A DNA stretch of 64,000 nt from Prorocentrum cordatum (GCA_963575745.1 CAUYUJ010021170.1:1439301-1503300), one strand, 5' to 3'; shown: positions 10,605-21,263, numbered from the stretch's first letter. Notes: generated by a model from the letters alone, not told the origin. Translations and numbers: made by a program.

Positions 10605-10950
10605 TCTTGACTGTATAGCGGGAGCTCGACCACGAGAAACCTCCCACAAAAGACCCAACCCTGAGACCCCAGGGCGTCCGCTGATTCTTGGTGTGGGAGC
10701 TGAGCTTCACGCTCTCCATACAGTCGGGGCGTTGACCTAAGGAATCCTAAATAAGGAACGAGGCCCCTCTGTTCCATAAGTTAAACTTCGATTTCCGATC
10801 GAAAACAAAGGGAAAACCTGAGGCAAGCTGTGAAACACTTAAGGAACGCGGAGCCCCTCCCCGACCAAAAGGGTTCCTTCTTCAGGGCCCCGACTGTAGC
10901 CAAACCATCGAAACCCAAGAGGCCAGGGGCACCCTGGAGGCAAGCAGGCT
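10605..10950 (+). repeat. Dispersed repeat R1, interrupted by MITE M2 copy 2
   Basis: Shares AACCTCCCACAAAAGACCCA, GAGACCCCAGGGCGTCC and GGCACCCTGGAGGCAAGCAG with 19545-19695. The 180-bp MITE sits between the last two blocks here and is absent there. Confidence 0.75.
10719..10898. mobile_element. Tc1/mariner-type MITE M2, copy 2
   Basis: 180 bp from TACAGTCGGGGCGTTGACCT to GGGCCCCGACTGTA, with terminal inverted repeats of about 27 bp and TA at each edge. A related empty site is visible at about 19630-19650. Confidence 0.88.
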
Positions 10951-10999
10951 GCATTTCAGCGTGTCGGCTGTACGTGCGCGTCCCATCACGCCCGGAGCC

Positions 11000-11157
11000 T
11001 TAGGTCGGGCGTGTCCCCCTACAGGAGGATTTTGGACGAAACATAAAACATGCTCAACAAATACATCAAATGTTCAAACAATATGTTTTAAAATTGTCCC
11101 CACATTATCTTTTACTGTTTTCGAATATCCTCCCTGTAGAGGGACAGGCCCGACTTA
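11000..11157. mobile_element. TIR element M3 (GGTCGGGC family), copy 1
   Basis: About 158 bp. The left end TTAGGTCGGGCGTGTCCCCC and right end GAGGGACAGGCCCGACTTA are inverted, with an AT-rich centre and TTA at both edges. Confidence 0.8.
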
Positions 11158-11320
11158 GCCCGAGCCACGGGTGCTGAGAGCATCCTCACGAGGCAGTCGC
11201 TGCACAGTTCTGGCGGTCAAAGCCGAGCGGCCCAGGCGGGCGCGACGCTCGCTCGTTGGGCGACGTCACACGCTGCACGCGACGTCTGACGCGACACGCT
11301 GTGAGAACGGCACCCTAACA

Positions 11321-11472
11321 CTAGGTCGGGCATGTCCTCCTACAGGGGGAATCTGCACGAACAAACCATCAAAACATACTCCCAAACAGTCAAACATAGT
11401 CAAGGCATCGTCCCCTGACGATTTTTTACTGGTTTGGAATGTTCCTCATGTAGAGGGACATGCCCGACTTTA
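11321..11472. mobile_element. TIR element M3, copy 2
   Basis: CTAGGTCGGGCATGTCCTCC to AGAGGGACATGCCCGACTTT, same AT-rich core. It lies about 164 bp downstream of copy 1 in the same orientation. Confidence 0.8.
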
Positions 11473-11639
11473 ACCCTGACATCGCCGACATGTCCGATGC
11501 CGGATGGCATAGCGTGAGCCGTGAGGCGAGCGGGTCGAGCTCGCCCCCCTCCCCCATCACCCTTCGGCAGCAGCTGCACTCAGCCAGGCTGAACTCGGCC
11601 AGCGGAGCTCCGCCACGGCCCCTGCTCCGCCCGCTCCTG

Positions 11640-11733
11640 GCCCTCCTCCTCCTCCTCCTGGAGGAGGAGGAGGAGGAGGAGGAGGAGGAGGAGGAGGAGG
11701 AGGAGGAGGAGGAGGAGGAGGAGGAGGAGGAGG
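11640..11733. repeat. (CCT)n followed by (GGA)n: strand-switching array
   Basis: CTCCTCCTCCTG switches directly to GAGGAGGAGG, a palindromic centre inside a long GGA tract. Confidence 0.9.
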
Positions 11734-11739
11734 CCAGGC

Positions 11740-12180
11740 TGAACCCGTGCCGCCTGGCCGACTCATCCCCTTGTCCTTCCCCCTCGCTGCAGGCACCCCC
11801 GGACCCTGCTCCCCGCGGGGCGGGCACCTGAGACGCCTGCTCGAGCGAGGATGGCATCCGCCCTGCGCCCGCCAACGGAGACCTCGCGCGGAAGGCGAGC
11901 CGGGAGGCAAGAGGCAAGAGAAGGGAGGGGCTTCCTTCAGGCTCAGTGGCCTCCAGCCGCTCATTCGCCTGGTCCCCATTGGGGGAGCCTTCTACGAACG
12001 AGGTCCATTTACACTGCCAAGACGGGGACGGCGAAGGAGTGGAGTCGAAGAGACGAAGAGGAGGAGAGGATGGACGAGAAGTAGAAAGAGAAGGATAAGG
12101 AAGTGTGGGAAGATAGGGGGTTGACAGAGCAAGCAAACCTCGTAGAGTCCGAGGGCGATTTGGTGTTAGAAGATAGGTAG
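11740..12180. other. Spacer, no gene recognised
   Basis: Open frames through here are continuations of microsatellite readings. The stretch holds unique-looking GC sequence and no motif I recognise. Confidence 0.4.
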
Positions 12181-12210
12181 GCATGCTTCAACCCAGTCGT
12201 CTTCCCTTTT

Positions 12211-12614
12211 CCTCCTCCTCCTCCTCCTCCTCCTCCCTCCTCCCCCTCCTCCTCCTCCTCCTCTCCTCCTCTCCCCTCCTCCTCCTCCTCCTCCTCCTCC
12301 TCCTCCTCCTCCTCCTCCTCCTCCTCCTCCTCCTCCTCCTCCCTCCCTCCATCCCTCCCCTCCTCCCTCCCTCCCTCCCTCCCCCTCCCTCCCTCCCTCC
12401 CTCCCTCCCTTCCCTCCTCCTCCTCCTCCTCCCCCTCCTCCTCCTCCTCCTCCTGCTCTGCTCCTGCTCCTCCTCCTCCTCCCTCTCCCCCTCCTCCTCC
12501 TCCTCCCTCCCTCCTCCCTCCTCCTCCTCCTCCCTCCTCCTCCCTCCTCCTCCTCCTCCTCCTCCTCTCCCCTCTTCCCTCCTCCTCCTCTCCTCCTCCC
12601 TCCTCCTCCTCCGT
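12211..12614 (+). repeat. (CCT)n/(CCCT)n microsatellite
   Basis: About 400 bp mixing CCT and CCCT units. It ends directly at a relict spliced leader (12611). Confidence 0.95.
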
Positions 12615-12630
12615 AGCCATCTCGGCTCAA
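12611..12630 (+). other. Degenerate dinoflagellate spliced-leader sequence (relict DinoSL), second copy
   Basis: CCGTAGCCATCTCGGCTCAA with the same two substitutions as the copy at 7663-7682. About 105 nt downstream match that copy in inverted orientation, including the ATG of the MESGPAG reading at 12693. A CCT array then interrupts the homology at 12732. Confidence 0.75.
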
Positions 12631-12731
12631 AAAGGTGAGCAGGCCCTCGCACCGCGCGCCCTGGGGTAGCGCCCTGGCGCGCGCCAGCGGCCATGGAGTC
12701 CGGTCCCGCGGGGATCGGCGGCGACGCCAGG

Positions 12732-12966
12732 TGGTCCTCCTCCTCCTCCTCCTTCTCCTCCTTATCCAATCCTCCTCCTTCTTCTCTTCCCACCCTCCTG
12801 CGCCTCCGCCGCCTCCTCCTCGCCCTCACCCTCGCCCTCACCTTTGTCCTCGTCCTCGTTATCGTCCTCGTCCTCCTCCTCCTCCTCCTCCTCCTCCTCC
12901 TCCTCCTCCTCCTGAGCTTCATCCCCCCCCCTCTCCTCCCAGCCCCGTTCTGCTCCTCCGCCGCCC

Positions 12967-13014
<48 letters not shown>

Positions 13015-13072
13015 TCCTCCTCCTCCTCCTCCTCCTCCTCCTCCTCCTCCTCCTCCTCCTCCTCCTCCTCCA
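12732..13072 (+). repeat. Compound (CCT)n / (CTG)n microsatellite
   Basis: CCT at 12732-12780 and about 12867-12914, a pure CTG tract at about 12968-13012, then CCT to 13072. The pieces are separated by short unique segments. Confidence 0.92.
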
Positions 13073-13269
13073 GCCCTCGGGGACCCGAGCTTGCTGCGCC
13101 TGCCTCCTCCTACAGGCGCGCGCGATGGTGCGGCGCAGGACGGCGGGCAGCCGATGAGGCCGTTCGCCTCGCCGGCAGGCCCTGTGGGCGCTGCCGACTG
13201 CCCCTGGGGGTCTTCGTTCCGTCGGCAGCCCTCGGAAGAGTGGCGGAGAAGCCCTCGGGCGACACGGGC

Positions 13270-13394
13270 ATCATCACCATCACCATCACCATCACCATCA
13301 CCATCACCATCACCATCACCATCACCATCACCATCACCATCATCACCATCACCATCACCATCACCATCACCATCACCATCACCATCACCATCAC

Positions 13395-13452
<58 letters not shown>

Positions 13453-13518
13453 TCATCATCATCGTCCATCAACCATCACCATCACCATCACCATCACCAT
13501 CACCATCACCATCATCAC

Positions 13519-13557
<39 letters not shown>

Positions 13558-13994
13558 GAGCATCAGCATCAGCATCATCATCATCAGCATCACAATCATC
13601 ATCATCATCAACATCATCAGCATCTGCATCTGCATCAGCATCGGCATCAGCATCAGCATCAGCATCATCACCACCACCATCACCATCATCATCATCATCA
13701 TCATCATCATCACCATCACCATCACCATCACCATCGCCCATCACCATCGCCATAACCATCACCGTCATCATAATTATCATCATCATCATCAGCATCCGCA
13801 ACACCATCATCAGCATCATCAGCATCAGCATCAGTATCAGCATCAACATCAGCATCAGCATCAGCATCAGCATCATCACCACCACCATCATCATCACCAT
13901 CACCATCGCCCATCACCATCACCATCACCACCATTATCATTATCATCATCATCATCATCATCATCAGCAGCATCAGCATCATCAGCATCATCAG

Positions 13995-14035
<41 letters not shown>

Positions 14036-14042
14036 GCATCAA
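13270..14042 (+). repeat. Compound (CACCAT)n / (CAT)n / (CAGCAT)n array
   Basis: About 770 bp built only from CAT, CAC and CAG-type triplets arranged in blocks. A short flanking sequence (AGTGGCGGAGAAGCCCTC, with GGCGACACGGGCA) occurs both before (about 13239) and after (about 14044) the array, so the array appears to have grown within a small direct duplication. Confidence 0.93.
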
Positions 14043-14556
14043 GAGTGGCGGAGAAGCCCTCAGGCGACACGGGCAGTCCTGGTGTCCTGGCGCTGGTCTG
14101 GTCAGCGTTTTCTTACTCGGCGTCTCGACATTTGGCGGAAGGGTGGGGGCGTGGGGTGGGGCTTTGGCATCGTGTGGGGGAGACTCCACCTGCCTGAAAC
14201 ACTTTTTTTGATTCGCGGGTCGAGAGCGCACCTCTTCCGGTCGAAGCTAAGCGGGCCGCGCGAAGCTTGAATTAACAACGAGGGACCCACCTGCCTGAAA
14301 CAAGCGCCCAAAAACAGCCAAGATCTACTCCACGGAGAGGGGAGGAGGGGGGGGTGAGAGGGCCCGAGCCGATCGGCAAAGCAATGAATGAAAAGACGAT
14401 CACCTGCGCGCAGAGCGGGTGCCCTCCAGGATGTTCGCACCGACTCCGAGCAGGTGGCGGACGCCCGGTGTTCGAGTCAACTTGGGGTGCAGGTGCGCCG
14501 CGGACTGGCGAATCCGCAAGCTGTTGTCTGATGCAGGGCAACAAGATAGCACGGGG

Positions 14557-14610
14557 CCGTCTGCGCCGATCCGAGAAATCCGCAAGGACCTCTGAGTTTT
14601 TATGTTTATG
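14557..14610 (-). repeat. Single-arm copy of palindrome family P1
   Basis: On the minus strand: GGCATAAACATAAAAACTC, then TTGCGGATTTCTCGGATCGG. It matches one arm of 8355-8523 and the GH3 intron insert. Confidence 0.6.
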
Positions 14611-14629
14611 CCACTTTTTGTTCCCCTAG

Positions 14630-14930
14630 AAACATACTCAAACATCGCAAAAACAAATAATAATCGACAACTCGCCCCCAGGGTATTCCTGGGGCTGCTT
14701 TTGAAGACTCCTCCCGTGGAGGGACAGGCCCGGCTACTTTTGGAGGACAAATGAAACCGTGGCAAAAAAAAATGCTCAAGATCGTTGGGCTTCCTCTGAA
14801 GATTCCTCCGGTGGAGGGGCAGGCCCCAGAGGGCTTTTGGAGGACAAATGAAACAGTGGCAACAAAAATGCTCCATATCGTTGGGCTTCCTCTGAAGATT
14901 CCTCCCGTGGGGGGGCAGGCCCCGACGTGG
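14630..14930 (+). repeat. Tandem M3-related repeats, about 95-bp units
   Basis: Two to three units containing AAGATTCCTCCCGTGGAGGG and CAGGCCC, the right-end sequence of M3, separated by GGACAAATGAAAC...ATGCTC segments. Confidence 0.65.
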
Positions 14931-15090
14931 CAGCCGACCTCGGCGAGCGGTCGGGCGAGGCCTGCCGAGGGGCGGCGCGCGCGCGCGCCAGAGGCGGGCC
15001 CTGCGCCGATGGGGCCCCGGCTGGACGGGCGCCTCGCGCAGGGCCCGCGTGGGGAGCGGAGGCACCCGGACGAGGTGGGCAGCAGCGCGC

Positions 15091-15244
15091 GCCACCTCCT
15101 CCTCCTCCTCCTCCTCCTCCTCCTCCTCCTCCTCCTCCTCCTCCCCCCTCCCCTCCCCCTCCCCCTCCTCCTCCTCCTCCTCCTCCCTCCTCCTCCTCCT
15201 CCTCCTCCTCCTCCTCCTCCTCCTCCTCCTCCTCCTCCTCCTCC
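15091..15244 (+). repeat. (CCT)n microsatellite
   Basis: CCT with CCCCT interruptions. Confidence 0.95.
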
Positions 15245-15292
15245 GCGCCACTGCCTGGGCCAGGAGGGCAAGGAGGAGGAGGTGCAGTGGCA

Positions 15293-15880
15293 ACCGGAGA
15301 CGCATCAGCGGTGTTGCTCTCTTCAGAGGCCCCTGCAAGAATCTGTCTCGCTCTCTCTCTCTCTCTCTGACTACCTACCAGACCACCCCAACCCAACCCG
15401 AAGACCCGAATTTCGGGTTGGGGGGGGTACGGGCTCCATATGTGTTTTCTCGAGGTTCCCCGACCCCCCCCAACTGGAAATGGAGGTCAAATCGAGACCT
15501 TCGGGTTGGGTTGGGGTAGTTTGGTGGGTGGTGACTCTCTGGAACTGGCGGAATGGCCCCCGGTGTAAAGCAAAGACGCATCAGCGATGTTCATTACCCT
15601 TCAGAGGTCTCTGCGAGAATCTCTCTCTCTGGAACTGCCGGAATGGCCCCCGGTGTAAACCAAATACGCATCAGCGATATTACTCTTCAGAGGTCCCTAC
15701 AAGAATCTCTCTGGAACTGCCCGAATGGCCCCCAGTGGCAACCAAAGACGCATCAACGATGTTACTCTTCACAGGTCCCTGCAATAATCTCTCTGGAACT
15801 GCCGGAATAGCCTACAGTGTAAAGCAAAGACGCATTAGCGATGTTACTCTTCAGAGGTCCCTCCGAGAACCTCTTTCTTA
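15293..15880 (+). repeat. Minisatellite T1, about 82-bp unit
   Basis: At least five units with AGACGCATCAGCGATGTTAC, TTCAGAGGTCCCTGCGAGAA, then TCTCTGGAACTGCCGGAATG. A (CT)n expansion sits in the first unit at about 15349-15368, and a lone unit with (CT)n(TA)n follows at 16613-16700. Confidence 0.85.
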
Positions 15881-15939
15881 TTGTGGGTATTGCCGCCCCA
15901 TTGGAAGACAATCGTTTCAGAATCCCCAATCGCAACAAG

Positions 15940-16115
15940 CCGCAATCCCTGGGACTTCAATACCGCGAATCAACATGACTGTGGCGTCATGACAGTCCTA
16001 AACCGTGTCAGAACACTGTTCCTCGGACTTCAACACCGTGAAACCATATTACTGTCGCGTCCTGACAGTCCTAACCGCGCCAGAACACCGTACCTGGGAC
16101 TTCAACCATACGAGC
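15940..16115 (+). repeat. Minisatellite T2, about 72-bp unit, first block
   Basis: Units start GGGACTTCAACACCGTGAAT and contain CGTCCTGACAGTCCTAAC and CAGAACACCGT. A second block occurs at 16750-16935. Confidence 0.8.
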
Positions 16116-16127
16116 CCTTGAATAGGT

Positions 16128-16460
16128 TGAAAACTGTTGCGACGAATGTGCGTGGGGCAATGGCGAGAGCCACATTTTGAAAATCACCCGCCCTCTCTCC
16201 TCGAAGCTGCTGCAAACTTTTACGACGAATGTGGGTGGTGCCAAGGCGAGAACCACATTTCGAAATCCATCCGCTCTCCATCCTTGAAGCTGTGACAAAC
16301 TTTGAAGACGAGGGTGCGTGGTGGTAAAGCAAGAGCCACATATTGAAAATGATGTACCCACCATCCTGGGACAGGTTGCAAGCCTGAATGTGCGTGGCGC
16401 TAAGGCGAGATCCACATTTTCAAAAAACCAGCCGCCCTCCAGCTGTATAGCTGCTGCAGT
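16128..16460 (+). repeat. Minisatellite T3, about 88-bp unit, first block
   Basis: About four units carrying GAATGTGCGTGG, GGCGAGAGCCACATTTTGAA and CCGCCCTCCATCCTTGAAGC. The same family lies inverted at 49478-49735 and 52475-52650. Confidence 0.82.
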
Positions 16461-16651
16461 TCTCAAGCTTCAGGATGAGAATGGTAGACAGTTCTTGGGC
16501 GAAACACCCGGCCCACCCTGTTGAACCATCTGGGGTGTGATAGGGAGGAGTGATCAGGAAAGGGCACGTACGATGAGGAGGAGGGGAAGGACGAAGAGGT
16601 GGGCTTGTGTAGACCTAAGACGCATCAGCGGCGTTGCAATAGACCCTCCCT

Positions 16652-16691
<40 letters not shown>

Positions 16692-16749
16692 GGTCCCTAC
16701 GAACATGTATGTTCAGTGCGAGACATGCCCTGTTGGGAGACAACCATGT

Positions 16750-17285
16750 AAGAACCTTTAATCGTACCAAAACACGAATACTGGGACTTCAACGCTGCGA
16801 ATCAACGTTACTGTTGCGTCGTGACGATCCGGACTCGTGCTAGAAAACCATTCCTGGGACTTCAACATCGCGAATCAACGTGCCCTGACGACGTAATTCA
16901 TGCAAGGACACCATTCCTGGGACTTCAGCCCTCAAGCACTGTAAACAATGCGAAACGTTTGAAACGAATGTGCGCCGCGCCAAGGCGAGAGCCACATTTT
17001 GAAAACCACCCGCCCTCCATCCTTGAAGCCCTAGGCGAATGTGCGCAGTGCGCAGGCCAGCCACGTTGAAAATCGACCACCCTCTATCCTTGAAGCTGTT
17101 GCATGCTTTTAGTGAGACTGTGCGCAGCGCGATGGCGAGAGCCATATTTTGAAAGCCCCCCGCCCTCCGTCCTTGAAGCTGTTGCAAACTGGTGCGGCGA
17201 ATGTGCGCGGGACTATGGCGAGAATCACATTCTGGAGGGCACCCGCCCTCCGTCCTGGAAGCTCTTGCAAGCTTTAAGCTTCGGG
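16750..17285 (+). repeat. Minisatellites T2 (16750-16935) then T3 (16955-17285), second block
   Basis: The T2-T3 order of 15940-16460 is repeated, so the whole about 0.5-kb composite is duplicated about 0.8 kb apart. Confidence 0.78.
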
Positions 17286-17387
17286 CCCATAAATGGTGCC
17301 GGAAGTCTCAGGCGAAACTCCCGGCCCGCCCCACCAACCCATCGTGGGGTGCGACATTGAGGAAGTTTTACAAGGGAGAGGAATGGA

Positions 17388-17479
17388 AGAGGAGGACCAG
17401 CTCGAGGAGGGCGACCAGCTCGAGGAGGAGGAGGAGGAGGAGGAGGAGGAGGAGGAGGAGGAGGAGGAGGAGGAGGAGG
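17388..17479 (+). repeat. (GGA)n microsatellite
   Basis: Preceded by a duplicated GACCAGCTCGAGGAGG unit. Confidence 0.95.
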
Positions 17480-17787
17480 CGCGCCTGCTGGCGGACGAGG
17501 CTCGTGCCGCCGATGCTCTCGCCCGAGAGGGACCCCGAGGCCCGCGTCCCCGTCATCGCCGATGTGCTCTTGCGCTGGATCACTCCTGCGCGTGCCCGCA
17601 CCAAGTAGAGCTTCCAGCTGCGCACAGATAGCCTCCCCGGGCCAGCCCCAGTGTAGGTGACCACGTGCGAACCCTACCCCCACCCCCCCACGAGTTCTAG
17701 GGGTGGGAGGTGGGGTTCACTTCGCTCGGGAGCTCCCGAGCGAAATGAGCCCCGAGGGGTAGGGGTGGGGGTAGGGGTAGGGATCCA

Positions 17788-18069
17788 GGAGGAGGAGAGG
17801 AGGAGGAGGAGGAGGAGGAGGAGGAGGAGGAGGAGGAGGAGGAGGAGGAGGAGGAGGAGGAGGAGGAGGAGGAGGAGGAGGAGGAGGAGGAGGAGGAGGA
17901 GGAGGAGGAGGAGGGGAGGAGGAGGAGGAGGAGGAGGAGGAGGAGGAGGAGGAGGAGGGGAGGAGGAGGGGAGGAGGGAGGAGGAGGGAGGAGGAGGAGG
18001 AGGAGGAGGAGGAGGAGGAGGAGGAGGAGGAGGAGGAGGAGGAGGAGGAGGAGGAGGAGGAGCAGGAGG
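17788..18069 (+). repeat. (GGA)n microsatellite
   Basis: About 280 bp, nearly pure GGA. Just upstream, 17680-17785 holds inverted CTAGGGGTGGG-type and GGGAGCTCCC sequences. Confidence 0.95.
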
Positions 18070-18204
18070 AGGCGGCGTAGGGATCACGCGTGGTCACCGA
18101 CAGCCGGCCTCAACGGGCGCCCCGAGTAGCCCAGGGCGGTCTCAGGACCACGGCGCCGCCCGCGGCGGCGCCCCGCGCTCCCGGGTTGGGGTGTTGATCG
18201 GCTA

Positions 18205-18490
18205 CGCGCAAGAGTGACCTTTGGGCGACCTTTGGGCGAGGCTTTTTGGGGACCGCGGGGGAACCAGGTCAGAGTGACTAACTACGCCAGGTAATAATCG
18301 GCTTTGGTGCGTTAATCGACTACACGCAGGTAAAGAGTGACGTTTGGTGCGAGGCTTTCTGGGGACCGCGGGGGGACCAAGCACAAGCGCGCAAGACGCT
18401 GCCGTCGCCTCGCGCTCGGCGATGGGGGGACCCCACTGTGCCCGCACCAGAGGTCACTCCGGCGAAGGGTCACTCTTACGTCTAGTCGAG
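18205..18490 (+). repeat. Dispersed repeat R2 (AGAGTGACCTTT family), copy 1
   Basis: Contains AAGAGTGACCTTTGGGCGAG, GGCTTTCTGGGGACCGCGGG and CACTCTTACGTCTAGTCGA. Copy 2 is at 21057-21237. The ends are weakly inverted (AAGAGTGACC / GGTCACTCTT), so it may be another TIR element. Confidence 0.7.
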
Positions 18491-18499
18491 TTGAGAGCG

Positions 18500-19540
18500 C
18501 CCTGGGCTACTTGGGGGGCCTGCTCAAGCCGGTTGGGACTACTCGGGGGCCCTGTTGAGGCCAGCTGACTGCCTGAAGGACTCCGGAAATTCTGTGACTG
18601 ACTGTCTTTCCACCTCCTCTTTTGCTTCCGCATTCTTCCGCCGGCCTTCCGCGAGCTTCCGCCAACACGGATGATGTTGACGGTTGGTTTCCAGGACCTG
18701 GGGGGGCTGTGTGTGCGCAACCCGAAGCCTTATGTACCCCCCACGCCCCGCAGCCAAATGCAGGGGATAAGACATCGCGCGGTAAGCGGGCTCATGGGCG
18801 CATCTCCGAGCCGGCCTGGACGTCGTGAGGTTCTCCGGTTCGCGACCCGAAAAGAGACCTCCTCGAGGGGCCTGCTGGGAGGGAGCCTCCGAATTCTTGG
18901 CGGCGGCTGTACTGCAGGACCCTCGGAATAGGGAAAGGGGGCGCCCTGAGCAAGCCGAAGGAAATTGGATCGAGGTCTGGCCAGGGGCAGCCGTACAGCG
19001 TATACTTGTGGGCTTGGTGGGGGTTCCTCCTCTCACAGGGAGGACAGCGATCCAGTGAAGCGGGCGCCACGCCATGCGAGAGCTCCTGCGCAGACGGCAG
19101 AAGGAATGAGGGTGAGAAGAAAGCGAGGTGGCAGGAGGACGGCTCGACGGTAAGGTAGCACCGACGTCGACGTCAAGGAATCGAGAAGGGGGAGATCAGC
19201 ACACATCGCCAGCCCAGGCAGCACGGTCCCCTACCTCCCCCGGTCCGCCCGCCTCTCCGGAAGAAGGGGGCGGATGAAGGGGCAGGGCTGTGATGGACGA
19301 GGGAGGAAGCGGAGGGTGGAGGGAGTAGAGGGGGAAGGGTGGGAGAGGAGGGGGCAGGAGGTATGGACCAGGGAAGCAGCGTCTATGATAGCGTCCGGGA
19401 TGTAGACAAGACGCGTTTCTGAGATTGTGGCTGCGATGCCATACCAGGAGAAAAGGGCAACAAACAGGGGGCGCTGGTTGAGGTCGGACGGCCCATGCAG
19501 GAGCGGGGACGGCGCCGCCACCGCCGCCGTCGCAGGATAC
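18500..19540. other. Spacer without recognised gene or repeat
   Basis: Unique-looking GC-rich sequence. Several short open frames on both strands; none shows a domain I recognise. Confidence 0.4.
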
Positions 19541-19544
19541 AGTG

Positions 19545-19695
19545 GAGGCCAGTCCACAAGAAACCTTCCAACAGAAACCCAACCCCGAGACCCCAGGGCG
19601 TCCATTGATTCTGGGTGCGGGAACGCCACGCTTCCCATCGCAAAGAGCCGTCGAGACCCGAGAAGCCCAGGGCACCCTGGAGGCACGCAGGGCGT
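19545..19695 (+). repeat. Dispersed repeat R1, copy lacking the MITE (related empty site)
   Basis: Matches 10613-10710 and 10905-10945 in one uninterrupted run, with no CAGTCGGGGCG element between the blocks. Confidence 0.72.
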
Positions 19696-19829
19696 CTCTT
19701 GGCCTGGGCCCCCGCTGCAGGGAGGAGAGGGCGGGGTGGGCGGGCGCGGGGGCGAAGACGGGGGGCGAGGGGGGTTCGCCCCACGCTCCGGCCCGTTGCC
19801 AGCCGTTGCCGCCTGCGGAGGCGTGCCAA

Positions 19830-19948
19830 CCTCCTCCTCCCCCTCCTCCTCCTCCTCCTCCGCCTCCTCCTCCGCCTCCTCCTCCTCCTCCTGCTCCTTC
19901 TCCTCCTCCTCCTCCTCCTCCTCCTCCTCCTCCTCCTCCTCCTCCTCG
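19830..19948 (+). repeat. (CCT)n microsatellite
   Basis: CCT with CGC variants. Confidence 0.93.
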
Positions 19949-20189
19949 GGCGAAAGGGGGGGGGGGAGGGGAGGCGGCGCGAGAGGGACGGGGAGGCCCG
20001 GGAGACAGCGACGGGGGACGCTCGCTCTGCGCGCGTGGCCCCCCGGGGTCGGCCACCGAGCGGGCGAGCCCGGGCCGCAGTGGACCCGCAGCACGCCCCG
20101 ACGACTGCGGCCGCCGGCTCCCCTCCTCGCCAGCAGGCCACGGCGTCGCGGCTTCTTCTCACACGGGGCGCTGCGGGCCCTTTGGGCGA

Positions 20190-20274
20190 GGAGGAGGAGG
20201 AGGAGGAGGAGGAGGAGGAGGAGGAGGAGGAGGAGGAGAGGGAGGGAGGGAGGGAGGGAGGGAGGGAGGGAGGG
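20190..20274 (+). repeat. (GGA)n then (GGGA)n microsatellite
   Basis: GGA changes to a run of GGGA units before unique sequence. Confidence 0.93.
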
Positions 20275-20435
20275 ACGTTCGGATGCTTGGTCCTGGTAGG
20301 AGCGAGCCGCGCGTCTGGCAGCGAAAGGGCCAGGGGCAACTGTAGGGACAGTGCGAGGCGGAGGGAAGCGGTTGCCACGCGAGCGCCTCGCTCTTGTACC
20401 ACACATCCGGAGGTCCACGAAACATCCGCATAGCT

Positions 20436-20602
20436 TTAGGTCGGGCGCGTCCCCCCACAGGGGGCTTTCCGACGAAAAAATAAGAAGACTCAAAACACAC
20501 TCCAAAATTGCCCCCCCAAAAAAAAACGCAAGAAAAGGTCCCCAGGCTATGTTTTTTTGAATATTTTTGAATATGCCCCCCGTAGAGGGACAGGCCCGAC
20601 TT
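20436..20602. mobile_element. TIR element M3, copy 3
   Basis: TTAGGTCGGGCGCGTCCCCC to GTAGAGGGACAGGCCCGAC, A-rich core. Confidence 0.8.
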
Positions 20603-20749
20603 GGGCACAGCTCCGCCGTGGCTTCCGCGCCGCGCCGCAGGCGCACCTCCACGGGCCCGACGCCTCGATTTTCTTTTGTTGTCCGAGGCGCGGGCCCCCG
20701 ACCTCCCGACCACCTCCCTCGGCTATGCGCAAGAGTGGCCCTGGGTAAG

Positions 20750-20833
20750 GAGGAGGAGGAGGAGGAGGAGGAGGAGGAGGAGGAGGACGAGGAGGAGGAG
20801 GAGGAGGAGGAGGAGGAGGAGGCGGAGGAGGAG
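20750..20833 (+). repeat. (GGA)n microsatellite inside an R2-related duplication
   Basis: CCCTGGGTAAG occurs on both sides of the GGA tract (about 20738 and 20838), again suggesting array growth inside a short direct duplication. Confidence 0.88.
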
Positions 20834-20874
20834 TGACCCTGGGTAAGAGTGACCTCCCGACCACTTCCCTCGGC

Positions 20875-21055
20875 TACAGTGAGGGTCTTGACCTAAGGAA
20901 CCATACATAAGGAACGAGGCCCCTTTTTTTCCAAGTGAGCCCATGCAAACCTGAGGAAACCTTTTTTTTCCCAGGTAGCAGAACGCATGCAAACCCAAGG
21001 AACGACCGAGCCCCTTTTGAAAAGGAAGTAATCCTTACTCAAGGCTTTCACTGTA
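20875..21055. mobile_element. Tc1/mariner-type MITE M2, diverged copy 3
   Basis: TACAGTGAGGGTCTTGACCT to CAAGGCTTTCACTGTA, 181 bp. Both ends have changed in parallel from CAGTCGGGG to CAGTGA, so this looks like a subfamily rather than random decay. Confidence 0.75.
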
Positions 21056-21056
21056 T

Positions 21057-21237
21057 ACGCGAGAGTGACCCTGGGCAAGAGTGGCCTTTGGTGCGCGGCT
21101 TTCGGGGGGGCCGCGGGGAGGCCAAATCCAGGCGCGCTAGCCGCTACTACCGCTTCGCGTTCGGCCATCCGGGGGCCCATCCGTGCCCGCACCAGAGGCC
21201 ACTCCGGCGAAAGGTCACTCTTACGTCTAGTCGATAT
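21057..21237 (+). repeat. Dispersed repeat R2, copy 2
   Basis: GAGAGTGACCCTGGGCAAGA, then CCCGCACCAGAGGCCACTCC and CACTCTTACGTCTAGTCGA as in copy 1. Confidence 0.7.
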
Positions 21238-21263
21238 TCTCTGGGACCCGTTTTCCCTCCCGA

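Noticed and set aside
13240-14231. His/Ile/Met-rich open frames
   Set aside because: Readings of the CAT/CAC/CAG array; no non-repeat coding flank.
14200-14290. 5S rRNA or tRNA-like segment (GAAGCTAAGCGGGC)
   Set aside because: Only a short chance match; no surrounding 5S internal control region or tRNA cloverleaf could be built.
15293-17285. CRISPR-like array
   Set aside because: The units are contiguous minisatellites without unique spacers, and the genome is eukaryotic.
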